Below, piece by piece: positions 45,501 to 54,640 of a DNA stretch of 64,000 nt. The DNA comes from CBIHON01 sp966211965 (GTDB lineage: Bacteria > Pseudomonadota > Gammaproteobacteria > Burkholderiales > Burkholderiaceae_D): positions 50,650-114,649 of the forward strand of contig CBIHON010000013.1 in the NCBI GenBank assembly GCA_966211965.1, read 5' to 3'. A program made the translations under genes and the position numbers. Every line of letters begins with the position of its first letter. Position 1 is the first letter of the stretch. A model generated the notes under the pieces. The model had not been told where the DNA came from, ran no database searches, and worked only from the letters and a program-made list of their open reading frames with translations.

Positions 45501-46730
45501 CTGGTTGAGCGCCTGCAAGACCTTGACCCCGCTCCAGTAGACATGCTGCAGGTCGCTCATGATCCGGCTCTGCAGCTTGCGCGCCCGTTCGAAAAATGCT
45601 TCGGCGCCGCGCCAATCGACTTCCAGCGGATAAAGCGAGGCGAAATTGCCGACGATCTCGTTGACTTCCGGATGCATCGGAAAGCGATGCGTGACCATAT
45701 TGTTCAGCAAGAAATGACGCGAGCCGCTCCAGTAGGCAATCAATTCCGCATACACCGCAAACAGCGCGTTGTTGGGCGTCAGGCCATGCATGCGCGCCTT
45801 GTGCTTGAAAGCGGTCCAGGTTGGTTCGGGCAACACTTTTTCACGGCGCTTGAGCATCGAGCGGCTGCGCGGATTGAGGCCGGCCTTGAGCGGTAAGGCC
45901 GGCGGTCCCGGCAAGGTTGGCAGGCGTTCCAGCCAGTAGCGCTGCGAAGCCAGACCCGGCTCCGACTCTTCCAGCCGCGCCAGCGCCAGCACGCAATCGC
46001 GGAAACTCAGGGAGATCTCGGGCAAGGCTTGCTCGGGATGGCGGTAGTAATGCATCGCATCGGCCATCAGTTTTTGCATGCCGTAGCCGTCGCTGAACAC
46101 ATTATTGTTGTTGTAGTGCAGCCTGGCCTTGCCGCCGCCGTACAGGCTGACGCTGCACTCGAACCAGGGCCAGCAGTCGAGCGGCAGCGTTTGCCGCGAC
46201 ATGGCGGCACGGGTCTGCTGCAAGGCGGCCTCGGTCTGCGCCTCGGACAGGCCGCGCAAGTCCTGCAGCGGCACCTTCAGCGGCGTGTAGTCCCGCAAGG
46301 TTTGCAGCCGCATGTCCTCGGTCACCGTCACCAGGTTGGCGCGTTGCCGGTAGCAAGCGGCGTTCAGAGCTTGTTCGAAGCGCACCGGGTCAAGTTCGTC
46401 GAAATCCTGCTCAAGGTAATAATGCGGCCGGACATGAAACTCCATATCCTCGCTGTCGCCCATCAGGAAAGCCGTTTGCAGGTCAGCCGAGGGAAACGGC
46501 ACATGCAGATGGTCCGGGTCCGGCACGATGACGGGCAGCGCGTCAACATGGGAGTCGCGCTTGCTCTGCGCCAGCAGTTCGATCAGGGCGCTCTTGTGCA
46601 GGCGCAGGCGGCCCAGCAAGTCTTCGTTGAGGCTGCCTTTGGGCGCGCTGACCGACAGCTGGCGGTCTTCCGACAGCTTGAGTTTGACGCCGAGCGCGGA
46701 GAGCTCGGACAGCAGGGCTTCTGAACTCAT
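42573..46730 (-). CDS. NRPS: TubC docking-degenerate Cy-A(Cys)-T-thioesterase
   Basis: A 1385-residue synthetase. It begins with a TubC-like docking domain (GVKLKLSEDRQLSVSAPKG), then a Cy-like condensation domain whose signature D-x4-D-x2-S is altered to N209-x4-D214-x2-G217. The adenylation domain again shows the cysteine code (FDLSVYD, WNSVP, MLSGD, LGGATEASIW). A T domain carries S1070 and the C-terminal thioesterase (about 1130-1375) has S1200 in GGWSSGG and the final GNHYTIL His. ATG at 46730 overlaps the PKS stop as ATGA; an ATG nine bases earlier is too close to GGAGG. The altered Cy motif suggests condensation without normal ring closure. Confidence 0.9.
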   Translation of the reverse strand: MSSEALLSELSALGVKLKLSEDRQLSVSAPKGSLNEDLLGRLRLHKSALIELLAQSKRDSHVDALPVIVPDPDHLHVPFPSADLQTAFLMGDSEDMEFHVRPHYYLEQDFDELDPVRFEQALNAACYRQRANLVTVTEDMRLQTLRDYTPLKVPLQDLRGLSEAQTEAALQQTRAAMSRQTLPLDCWPWFECSVSLYGGGKARLHYNNNNVFSDGYGMQKLMADAMHYYRHPEQALPEISLSFRDCVLALARLEESEPGLASQRYWLERLPTLPGPPALPLKAGLNPRSRSMLKRREKVLPEPTWTAFKHKARMHGLTPNNALFAVYAELIAYWSGSRHFLLNNMVTHRFPMHPEVNEIVGNFASLYPLEVDWRGAEAFFERARKLQSRIMSDLQHVYWSGVKVLQALNQVQKTPGRAPCPFVIGSGLFMKPYDAPYVACLETPQVLLDHQFWELRDGGLWFVWDLIERFFPDGMIDAMWEAYAGLLTELAECEQSWSKAGFDLLPAAQRRQRAELNQTGMALPQGGLHESLARQARSDPGKRAVQAAGRNLTYGELQRAADRLAQRLQAAHVRPNELIAVMLDKGWQQAVAVYGTLAAGAAYVPIDPAWPQDRIRHLLDSINARLVLTREGLLDAHALTKGVRAILIEDTEPDTAEIMSPATAGPQDLAYIIFTSGSTGMPKGVMIDHRGALNTVVDINRRFGVTERDVVYGISSLYFDLSVYDLFGTVAAGATLVLPDAGSATSPQAWIEAILAQQVTVWNSVPALMQLLVDAAQAGGIVLPSLRTVMLSGDWIPVALPQQIRQVAPNARIISLGGATEASIWSIHFPIERDDPDWISIPYGRPLANQSWHVLDDNGQDAPTWVTGHLHIGGIGLALGYWQDKAKTDAAFVTHPRSGERLYRTGDLGRYLPDGNIEFLGRSDFQVKIQGFRVELGEIEQALAAHPEVRAATVIATGAAAGKQLHAFILPQAGAVNLAPAAVQEFLRGKLPRYMVPNQVTLLEQFPLTANGKVDRQALAKLGALSHTPQQGSSAAATAMEKELLAIWEEVLELHPLGIRDDFFELGGQSFAAVRVMTRIAKQFGCRLPLSELLEGRTVSHLARRLGDALRQSKTWSPLVPIRLDHNGRRPCFFVHPAGGNVLCYRHLAEQAGRPFYGLQAPGLSGEQPPLDRIGQMAARYLQAVRQVQPRGPYLLGGWSSGGVIAFEMACQLEAQGEAVERVLMLDTPAPLQHEAVDDGVMLRWFLEDLDIGLDAASIDWSALPEPDRHLASVLPLLARQRIGAELDPAQLEFVYRVFRATIHACRDYRPASIQAPISVLRAAEGRVSEFIGHPADGAPDWGWSGFTSGTVSSETVPGNHYTILAPQHRAALLDVLNSQWQQTV

Positions 46731-49700
46731 AGTATGCATTCCTCCATGTCACTGTCGTCTTGCTCGGACCCGTTATCGGTCGCGGTCAGCTGGCGCAGGG
46801 TGAGCTGCCCGTTTATAAGGGCCGCCACCTCGTCGGCAGTCGAGCCGCCGATGAAATAGTTGATCGCGACATCGACCGACAAATCGGCCAGTATCCGGTT
46901 GCGCAATTCAATCGCCATCAGGGAATCGAGCCCGAGTTCGTTCAAGCGCCGGTGTCGGAAGGTTGCGCGCAAGGCGCTCTGCCGCGCGCTATTCAAGCGC
47001 AGCACGCGGCCGACGCATTCGAGCAGGTAGGCATCGATCGCTGCCCGCGCCGCCTGCGGCGTCAATGCGCGCAGATCCGCCAGTTTTTGCGCGGCGGATT
47101 CGTGTTGCCGAATTTCGTCGCCGTCGACGGCATGCATCTCGGACAGCAAGGTATAGGGCACTTTGCGCGGCAAGGCGGCGGCGTGGCGCCGCCAGTCGAT
47201 CGCGGCGATGCCGACCTGCACCGGTTGCGCCGACAAGACCGATGCGAAGGCTTGCAAGCCGGTGCGCGTCTGCATGCCTCGCAAGCCGATCGCATCCAGG
47301 CGGGCCGCGATTTCGGCCTGCGCCGCCATCCCGGCCTCGGACCACGGCCCCCAATTGATGCTCACCGCAGGCAAACCGCGCTGCCGGCGGTAATGCGCAA
47401 GGCTGTCGAGAAAAGCGTTGGCTGCGATGTAATTGCCCTGCCCGGCCGAGCCGCTCAATGCCGTGACGGAAGAAAACAGCATGAAGAAATCGAGCTGCAG
47501 TTGGCCGGCCAATTGATGCAGATGCCAGGCGCCGCGCACCTTGGGCGCCAACACCTTGGCGAAGCGCGGCCAATCGAGTTGCGCGATGACGCCGTCGTCC
47601 AGGATGCCGGCCGCGTGCACGATGCCGCGCACCGGAGGCCGGCAGTTTTCGCAATGCGCACGCACCTGCCGCCACGCGGCGGCATCGGCGATATCGGCTT
47701 GCAGCACGGTGACCTGCGCGCCGCAATCTTCCAGTTCGCGCACCGCTTGCATGCCCTCCGTATCGAGCCTGCGCCCGACCAGCACCAGCGAGCGTGCGCC
47801 TTGCCGCACCAGCCACTGCGCCACCGATCGGCCGATGCCGCCCAAGCCGCCGGTGATCAGGTAAGCGGCATCTGGCCTGATCTCATAGCACATTTCATCG
47901 GCGGCCGGCGCAACGACGCGCAGTTTCGCCTCGTACCATTGACCGCCGCGGCAGGCCAGGTGACCGGCGCCGCTTAGCCGCGCTGCACCGTCCAACAGCT
48001 CGCCGAGTGCCGGCAACGCTGATTGCGGATCGAGATCCAATTGCACGCATTTGCTGTGCGGGTATTCTGCGATGACCGCCTTGACCATGCCGTTCAGCAC
48101 GCTTTGCGCCAAGCCGTTTTCGCTCAGACGGTCCAGCGTCTGGCCCGCTTCTCCGATCGGCTGCGCACCGCGGGTGCAGACTACGATATCAGGCGACGAA
48201 CTCCCATACGCGGCCAGAAAGTGCTTGAGCATCAGGAAGCCGCCTTGCGCCAGACTGTATGCATGGTCGGCCGGCTCGGGAGCAGCTTGTGCTTCCGGCT
48301 CGCCGGCAGCGCAGAACAGCAAGCCTTGTATCTGCAGATTGTCGCGCCGGAGCGCGGCAATCAGCTCTTCGATCGCCGTTTCAGAATGCGGATCGACGCG
48401 GATGCATGGTGCCTGCTCCTGCATGTCCGCTCTCCTCGGCGCCACCGCCAGCGCCTGGCAACCCGCCTGTTCAAATTCCTGCTGCAAGCGGATGCCGTAG
48501 GCGGCGTCGTCGCAATACACCAGCCATTGCTTGCGCGGCCTCGTCTGTGCCGGCACATCCGCCGCCGGCAGCCACGCCTCCAGGTAGGCATCCGGCGTCA
48601 CGCCGCCCACGATCCAGGAGAAGGCCGAGCGCGACACCACCGCCAATTGCATGCCTTCGATCGCGGCAAGCTGCACGCCCTGGTCGTTGTACAAGGCAAG
48701 ATCGGCGGCATGGCGGCCCGGCGCCTGTTCGCCGTGCCATGTGATGCGGCACCAGAGCCGGGCCGGCAAGCGGCCATAGGCCGCCATACGCGCGATCGCC
48801 ACCGGCAGTGCGACCACGTCGTCCGTCAGCTTGTCGAGGAATGCAAACAAGGCGTGCAGGCAGGCATCCAGCACGACCGGATGCATCCAGTAAGTTTCGC
48901 TGCCCGCGTCGTGCAGCGAGGCTGGCGCTTCGATCCGCGCCAGCGCCTGCTTCCCGCCCAGCCACAAATCGCGCAGGCCGCGAAAATCCGGCCCGTAGCC
49001 CAAGCCCATCTTTTCGCAATGCGCGTAGCAGTCCGCCGCCGATTGCGGCGTCAAGCCTTGCTTGAACTGTTCAACGGCCAGCGGCGCGGCCCCGGAGGGC
49101 GCCGACCGTTGCGCCTCCAGCCGTGCATGCTCCACCCAATCGCCGTGCTCCGCTGCGGCACCCCGGCCGAAACAACGTACCCGATAGGTGCCGTCCTGCT
49201 CGTCGACGGCAAGCTGCGCGCTGACGTCGCCGTTCTCGGCAAACAGCATCGCACGCCGGAATTCGACATGCCGCAGCACCCAGCCCGCGGCCGGTTTCGC
49301 GGTCGCCGCCGACAGCCCCGCCAAAGCCCATTCGAGCATTGCGGCGGCCGGCAGCACCGGCAAGCCGAAGACGCGATGCTGGTCGATAAAGCCCGGCTGC
49401 CGCGCCGACAGCACGTTCTGGAAACGATGGCCGGGCCCGTCCGCGATATCGAGATGCAAGCCCAGCAGCGGATGCGTACCGGCCTTGCGCGCCGCCGGCT
49501 GCTGAACGCCGGGCCGGAACCAGAACCGGTCCGGCTGAAATGGATAAAGAGGCAAGGATACCGACGGCGGCATGCCGACATCCGGTGCCCGGCGCGCGCG
49601 CTCCCAGCGCTCCCAATCGACCGCGCCGCCCATCGCATACCACTGCCCCAGGCTGCCGAGCAACTGCCGGCTATCGTCATGGCCGCGCCGCAGCGATTGC

Positions 49701-52700
49701 AGCCACATGCCATCCGCGATGGCGTGCTGCCCGAGCGCAGTCAATACCGGATGCGGGCCGATTTCAACGAACAGCTTGCAGCCAGCCGCTGCCAAGGTAC
49801 GCAGTCCCTGCGCGAAATGCACCGGCTCCAATACATGGCGCACCCAATAATCCGGCGTTGCGATCTCGTCTCCCGCCAGCTGGCCGCTGAGATTGGAAAT
49901 CACCGGCAGCCGCGGCCGATGATACGTAATCGCTTCGGCGCAGCGCTTGAACTCCGTGGTCATCGCCTGCATCAATGGGGAGTGGAAGGCCCGCTTCACC
50001 TGTAGGGACGTCAGGCTCGCACCTTGCGCGCGCAGCATGCCGGCAATGCCTTCCAGTGCCGCGGGATCGCCCGACAGAACGATGTCTTGCGCGCTGTTAT
50101 AAGCCGCCACGCCGATGCTTGCGTGTTCCGGCCGGGCAGGATCGAAAGTTTCAAGCACGCGGTCGATCAGCTCGGCCTGCGCATGCACCGCCAGCATCGC
50201 ACCTTCTCGCGTCTGCTCCTGCATCAGGCGCCCGCGATGCGCGACCAGGGTCAGGCCGTCCTCCAGGCTGAACACGCCGGCCAGGCAAGCCGCCACATAC
50301 TCGCCCAGACTGTGGCCGATCAGGTAATCGGGGCGCATGCCGCAAGATTGCCAGACCGAGGCCAGTGCATATTCGAGGGCGAACAAAGCCGGCTGCGCAT
50401 AGGAAGTCTGCGCGAGTTCGCTGTCGGCTTGCGCCGCGAAAATCGCAAGCAGCGAGCGCCCCAGGAGCGGTTGCAAAATCGCGTCGCAGCGATCCAGCAC
50501 TTGACGAAAACCCTCATGTGTCCGATACAGAATGCAGCCCATGCCGGCATGGCGCGCGCCTTGGCCGGTGAACAGGAACGCGGTCGCGGCATGCGGCATC
50601 TGGACCGCATGCCCCTCGATCACCTCCGCCGCCGCCTCGCCGCGGCCATATGCCTTCAGTATCTCGATGGCAGCCCGACGCGACTGGAGCGGCAAGGCGA
50701 GCCGCACCGCGTGGTGGGAACGGTGCACCGCTGCAGCATGGCAGACTGACTGCAGGCCGGTGTCGCTGCGTTCGAGAAAATCGGCATAGCGCCGCGCCAA
50801 GCGCCGCAAGGCCTCGGTACTTTTTGCGGAGAGCACCAGCAACTGTGCGCCGTCGGCGTCGTCCTTGTTACGCAGTGCGCCGGCCGCGGATGAAGCCTGT
50901 GCATCAGGCACCTCCTGCACGATCACATGCGCGTTGGTTCCGCCGAATGAAAATGCGCTGATGCCCGCCATGCGCGGCTGCGCGCCGGCAGGCCAATCCT
51001 GGGGCTGCGCCGGGATGGCGCAACGCGACCCGTCCAGGGAAATGTTCGGATTAAGCTGCTGCAAGTGCAGGTGACGCGGGATGCGCCGATGCTGCAAGGC
51101 CAGCACGACCTTGATCAGCCCGGCGATGCCGGCCGCCGGTTCCAGGTGGCCGATATTGGTTTTCACCGACCCGATCCAGAGGGTTGGATCGGTATCGGAA
51201 GGCGCGCCGTACACCGCCTTGAGCGCGCTCATTTCGATCGGGTCGCCTAGGTTGGTCCCAGTGCCATGCGCCTCGATGTAGCTGATGCGGCCGGGTTCGA
51301 CCCCGGCCGACCGCAGCGCCTGCCGCGCCGCCGCCTGCTGCGCCAGGCCGTTGGGAGCGGTCAGGCCGTTGCTCCTGCCATCCTGGTTGACCGCGCTGCC
51401 CGCCACTAGGGCAAGCACCCGGCCCTGGTCGCGCAACGCATCCGCATGGCGCTTGAGGATGACGACGCCGCAGCCTTCGCTGCGCACATAGCCGTCGGCG
51501 CCGGCATCGAAAGTCTTGCAACGGCCGTTGGGCGACGTCATGTTCGCCTGGGAAAACATCAGCGTCGTGTCCGGCGTCAGGATCAGGTTGACGCCGCCGA
51601 CGATGGCCAGATCGGACTCACCGCTGCGCAGGCTGGCGCAAGCCTGATGCAGGGCGACCAGCGACGAAGAACACGCGGTATCGACTGCCCAGCTCGGCCC
51701 TTGCAGGTCCAGAAAATAAGAAATGCGGCAGGCGGCAATGCTGTAGGAAGTGCCGGTTCCTGAATAAGCATCGGTGCCGGCATGGTGGTCGAGCTGCAAC
51801 TGCCGATAATCGTTGCTGCTGATGCCGACGAACACGCCGGTCTTGCTGCCGGCCAGCGTATCGGGCGGAATACCGGCGTCTTCCAGCGCGTGCCAGGCGG
51901 TTTCCAGCAACAGGCGCTGCTGCGGGTCCATGCTTTGCGCCTCGCGCGGCGACACCCCGAAAAACTGCGCATCGAACTCATCGACGCCGTCCACGAAACC
52001 GCCCCAACGGGTATTCATCTTGCCGTGCGCCGCACCGGCTGCATCATAGTATTGATCGACAGGCCAGCGCGATGCCGGCACCTCGGTAATGGCGTCGGTT
52101 CCGCTTTGCAGCAAGTCCCAGTATGCATCGACCGACGATGCGCCGGGAAAACGGCAAGCCATGCCGAGGATGGCCAGCGGCTCGCTCGCACTGTCGGCAA
52201 CGCGCGCCGGCGCTTGACTCTTGGCCCGCGTGTCAATACCGGCCAGGTGCTGCGCCAGGTCTCCAATATTCGAATAGCTGTACAGCGCGGCCGGTTCAAC
52301 GGTTGTCTTGAGCTGCTCAGACAACTCGCCGGACAGGCGTACCATGTCCATCGAATCCAGGCCCAAACTATTAAACGCAAGATCGCTCCCTACCTGCTCC
52401 ATGGACAAGCCCTTGGCATTTGCAATCTTGCCGGCCAGCCAGCCGGCGATGGCCAAATACCGTTCGCGCGCAGCCATGTCGCCAGAGCTGCCATCAGGCT
52501 TGGGCGCAGACGCTTGCGCATGCAATGCATACAGCGGCTCGAATCGGCGTTCCAGATAATCCGCGCGGCAAGCCTTGCGCTGGATCTTCCCGCTCGACGT
52601 GATATGGACGCTGGCTGGCTTGAGCAACAGAATGTCGTACACCGCCAAGCCATGGCGTTCCGCAATCGCTGAACGGATGGCCTGTATGACTTCTGCGCCG

Positions 52701-54277
52701 TCGAACTTCTTGCGTTGCGAACGCCGGATTTCCTGGACGATGACCAGCTTTTCCTCATTGCCGGCCTCAACCGAAAAGGCCGCCCCGTGCCCGATCTCCA
52801 AAGCCGGATGCGCCCGGCACACCGTATGTTCGATATCCTGCGGATAATGGTTCTGGCCGCGAATGATGATCAAGTCCTTGATGCGGCCGGTGATGTGCAA
52901 CTCGCCTTGCAACATAACGCCGAGATCGCCGGTGCGCAGATACGGCCCCTTGCCGTTGGCCAGGTGGGCTTGAAAGGTGTGAGCGGTTTCTTCCGGACGC
53001 TGCCAGTAACCGGCAGCAACCGTCGGACCTTGGATCCAGATTTCGCCGACTTCGCCCTCTTCGCAAGGACTGCATGAATCCGGTGTCACGATAACGATGT
53101 CAGTACCCGGCAGGCACGGCCCGCAACTGACAAGCGCGTGATTCAAGGCATGCGCCTCGTCAAGCGGCATAAAGCGGCCGTGCTTCCATGCCTGCTGATC
53201 GGCGCCTCGGACCGGCGCCCCATTAAGCCTGGCATGCCGCACCACAAGCAGGGTGGCTTCGGCCAATCCGTAGCAGGGATTCATCGCTTCCGGCCGGAAG
53301 CCGCAAGGCAGAAAGCGCGCCGCGAAACGGGAGAGGGTATCCGCGTGCACCGGTTCCGCCGCGTTCGCCGCCATCGTCCAGCACGACAAATCCAGCGCCG
53401 GCCCCGGCGCCTCGTCGGACGTGGCGGCGCACAATTCATAGGCGAAATTCGGCGCGAAGGAAGCTGTGCCCCGATATCGGCTGATGGCGGCCAGCCAGCG
53501 CAACGGTTTCTGCAAAAATGCCATCGGCGGCATCAACACGATGGTCGCGCCCAGGAACAACGGTTCGATGACGCATCCGATCAACCCCATGTCGTGGAAC
53601 AGCGGCAGCCAGGTGACGTAGACTTCCTCGTTCTCGGGCTCCAGTGCGCCTCGAACGCTTTCGCAATACGCCAGCAGATTGCCGTGTGTAACCATTACGC
53701 CGCGCGGCTGGCTGGTCGAACCGGATGTGTATTGCAGATAAGCCAGTGTGCCGGATTTCAGGTCCGGTTTCATCCAGTCACCTTCCCGCAAGGCCGTCAT
53801 TTCATCAATAGCGACGAGCCGGCAGTCCTGTTCGTCGGAAAAAAATCGGGCCAGCTTGGCCTGCGTGTTTTTCACGCTGGAGGAATTCGCGAGTACGATG
53901 GCCCGCGCACCGCTATCCTCGATGATCTGCACCACGCGTTGCGCGTGCGTGCTGCTGGTGGCGGGAAAAACCGGCACGGGAATCGCCTGTGCATACACGC
54001 AGCCGAGAAAGGCTACCACGTAATCAATACCCGACGGCAGCATCAGCAGAACGGATTGCCCGGCCAGATCTTCTGCCTGGATACGGGCTGCGAAAATGCG
54101 CGCGTGCCGGTCCAGCTCAGCGTAGGTTAAACGGCCGCCTTCAGTTTCTCCGTCAGGCAAAAATATCAGGGCGGCCCGGTCCGGCTGCCGTTCGGCCTGA
54201 TGACGCATCATCTCGACCAAACTCTCGAACTTTGGACGTGCCGTTACCCCTGGCCCCGATTCGATCGGCTCCATCAT
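46727..54277 (-). CDS. FAAL-ACP-KS-AT-DH-KR-ACP polyketide synthase
   Basis: A 2516-residue type I PKS. A fatty-acyl-AMP ligase (about 20-600; YTSGSTSQPRGVM, TGRIKDLIIIRGQNHYPQDIE) loads a free fatty acid on ACP1 (S642 in LGLDSM). KS has C869 in DTACSSS and later HGTGT/NIGHLE histidines. AT has S1323 in GHSLGEY and an AFHS motif indicating malonyl-CoA. A DH-like domain has H1634 in H-x3-G-x4-P and a DACLH motif. The KR (about 2135-2310) has GGLGGIG and Y2283, and ACP2 has S2452 in LGLDSL. GGAGGAGAC precedes the ATG. With one module and a FAAL loader it resembles the iterative PKS that makes alkyl-salicylate in micacocidin synthesis, so it may hand an alkylated aryl or enoyl acid to the NRPSs. 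Confidence 0.92.
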   Translation of the reverse strand: MMEPIESGPGVTARPKFESLVEMMRHQAERQPDRAALIFLPDGETEGGRLTYAELDRHARIFAARIQAEDLAGQSVLLMLPSGIDYVVAFLGCVYAQAIPVPVFPATSSTHAQRVVQIIEDSGARAIVLANSSSVKNTQAKLARFFSDEQDCRLVAIDEMTALREGDWMKPDLKSGTLAYLQYTSGSTSQPRGVMVTHGNLLAYCESVRGALEPENEEVYVTWLPLFHDMGLIGCVIEPLFLGATIVLMPPMAFLQKPLRWLAAISRYRGTASFAPNFAYELCAATSDEAPGPALDLSCWTMAANAAEPVHADTLSRFAARFLPCGFRPEAMNPCYGLAEATLLVVRHARLNGAPVRGADQQAWKHGRFMPLDEAHALNHALVSCGPCLPGTDIVIVTPDSCSPCEEGEVGEIWIQGPTVAAGYWQRPEETAHTFQAHLANGKGPYLRTGDLGVMLQGELHITGRIKDLIIIRGQNHYPQDIEHTVCRAHPALEIGHGAAFSVEAGNEEKLVIVQEIRRSQRKKFDGAEVIQAIRSAIAERHGLAVYDILLLKPASVHITSSGKIQRKACRADYLERRFEPLYALHAQASAPKPDGSSGDMAARERYLAIAGWLAGKIANAKGLSMEQVGSDLAFNSLGLDSMDMVRLSGELSEQLKTTVEPAALYSYSNIGDLAQHLAGIDTRAKSQAPARVADSASEPLAILGMACRFPGASSVDAYWDLLQSGTDAITEVPASRWPVDQYYDAAGAAHGKMNTRWGGFVDGVDEFDAQFFGVSPREAQSMDPQQRLLLETAWHALEDAGIPPDTLAGSKTGVFVGISSNDYRQLQLDHHAGTDAYSGTGTSYSIAACRISYFLDLQGPSWAVDTACSSSLVALHQACASLRSGESDLAIVGGVNLILTPDTTLMFSQANMTSPNGRCKTFDAGADGYVRSEGCGVVILKRHADALRDQGRVLALVAGSAVNQDGRSNGLTAPNGLAQQAAARQALRSAGVEPGRISYIEAHGTGTNLGDPIEMSALKAVYGAPSDTDPTLWIGSVKTNIGHLEPAAGIAGLIKVVLALQHRRIPRHLHLQQLNPNISLDGSRCAIPAQPQDWPAGAQPRMAGISAFSFGGTNAHVIVQEVPDAQASSAAGALRNKDDADGAQLLVLSAKSTEALRRLARRYADFLERSDTGLQSVCHAAAVHRSHHAVRLALPLQSRRAAIEILKAYGRGEAAAEVIEGHAVQMPHAATAFLFTGQGARHAGMGCILYRTHEGFRQVLDRCDAILQPLLGRSLLAIFAAQADSELAQTSYAQPALFALEYALASVWQSCGMRPDYLIGHSLGEYVAACLAGVFSLEDGLTLVAHRGRLMQEQTREGAMLAVHAQAELIDRVLETFDPARPEHASIGVAAYNSAQDIVLSGDPAALEGIAGMLRAQGASLTSLQVKRAFHSPLMQAMTTEFKRCAEAITYHRPRLPVISNLSGQLAGDEIATPDYWVRHVLEPVHFAQGLRTLAAAGCKLFVEIGPHPVLTALGQHAIADGMWLQSLRRGHDDSRQLLGSLGQWYAMGGAVDWERWERARRAPDVGMPPSVSLPLYPFQPDRFWFRPGVQQPAARKAGTHPLLGLHLDIADGPGHRFQNVLSARQPGFIDQHRVFGLPVLPAAAMLEWALAGLSAATAKPAAGWVLRHVEFRRAMLFAENGDVSAQLAVDEQDGTYRVRCFGRGAAAEHGDWVEHARLEAQRSAPSGAAPLAVEQFKQGLTPQSAADCYAHCEKMGLGYGPDFRGLRDLWLGGKQALARIEAPASLHDAGSETYWMHPVVLDACLHALFAFLDKLTDDVVALPVAIARMAAYGRLPARLWCRITWHGEQAPGRHAADLALYNDQGVQLAAIEGMQLAVVSRSAFSWIVGGVTPDAYLEAWLPAADVPAQTRPRKQWLVYCDDAAYGIRLQQEFEQAGCQALAVAPRRADMQEQAPCIRVDPHSETAIEELIAALRRDNLQIQGLLFCAAGEPEAQAAPEPADHAYSLAQGGFLMLKHFLAAYGSSSPDIVVCTRGAQPIGEAGQTLDRLSENGLAQSVLNGMVKAVIAEYPHSKCVQLDLDPQSALPALGELLDGAARLSGAGHLACRGGQWYEAKLRVVAPAADEMCYEIRPDAAYLITGGLGGIGRSVAQWLVRQGARSLVLVGRRLDTEGMQAVRELEDCGAQVTVLQADIADAAAWRQVRAHCENCRPPVRGIVHAAGILDDGVIAQLDWPRFAKVLAPKVRGAWHLHQLAGQLQLDFFMLFSSVTALSGSAGQGNYIAANAFLDSLAHYRRQRGLPAVSINWGPWSEAGMAAQAEIAARLDAIGLRGMQTRTGLQAFASVLSAQPVQVGIAAIDWRRHAAALPRKVPYTLLSEMHAVDGDEIRQHESAAQKLADLRALTPQAARAAIDAYLLECVGRVLRLNSARQSALRATFRHRRLNELGLDSLMAIELRNRILADLSVDVAINYFIGGSTADEVAALINGQLTLRQLTATDNGSEQDDSDMEECIL

Positions 54278-54546
54278 GTCTCCTCCTATGTCCCCACCTC
54301 GCCCCGATCAATGTCGGGCTATTTGCGTTTTCTGGTGCAAAATATTTTTGTTTCCCGGCCACTCATTGGAGGTGGTCCAGTGCACGGTAATTTTTATTAA
54401 AAGCAATTACAAATGTTTTTTAAGGAATAACGGCTCTTTTTAATGGGCAGCCGCAATGCCGCTGTTCCATGACTCTCTCCTTGATTTGAGAAAAATTTTC
54501 CGTATGCAAATACTCCGTGGCTGATATGGGCAAATACGGCATTTGA
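54278..54546. promoter_or_regulatory. AT-rich leader/promoter region of the assembly-line operon
   Basis: Between the PKS start and the family B repeat the DNA is unusually AT-rich. It probably holds the promoter of the 16-kb minus-strand operon. I see no clear Fur box and no confident -35/-10 pair. Confidence 0.35.
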
Positions 54547-54640
54547 GCCTCTAAATAAATGCACTGGCGTGGTTGCTTCTCCTTGCCGTACTCTTCGTAC
54601 TGTCTGCGTAGGCCCTCCGGCCAGCGGCATTTGTTTAGAG
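54547..54640. repeat. palindromic repeat family B, copy 3
   Basis: Ends GCCTCTAAATAAATGC... and GCGGCATTTGTTTAGAG form the stem; the centre contains GTGGTTGCTTCTCCTTGCCG and CTGTCTGCGT. Same orientation as copy 2. The left arm has lost a few bases (GCACTGGC for GCCGCTGGC). Confidence 0.7.

Noticed and set aside
54278..54546. Fur box in front of the synthase operon
   Set aside because: No adequate match to the GATAAT-based consensus; AT-richness alone gives chance partial matches.
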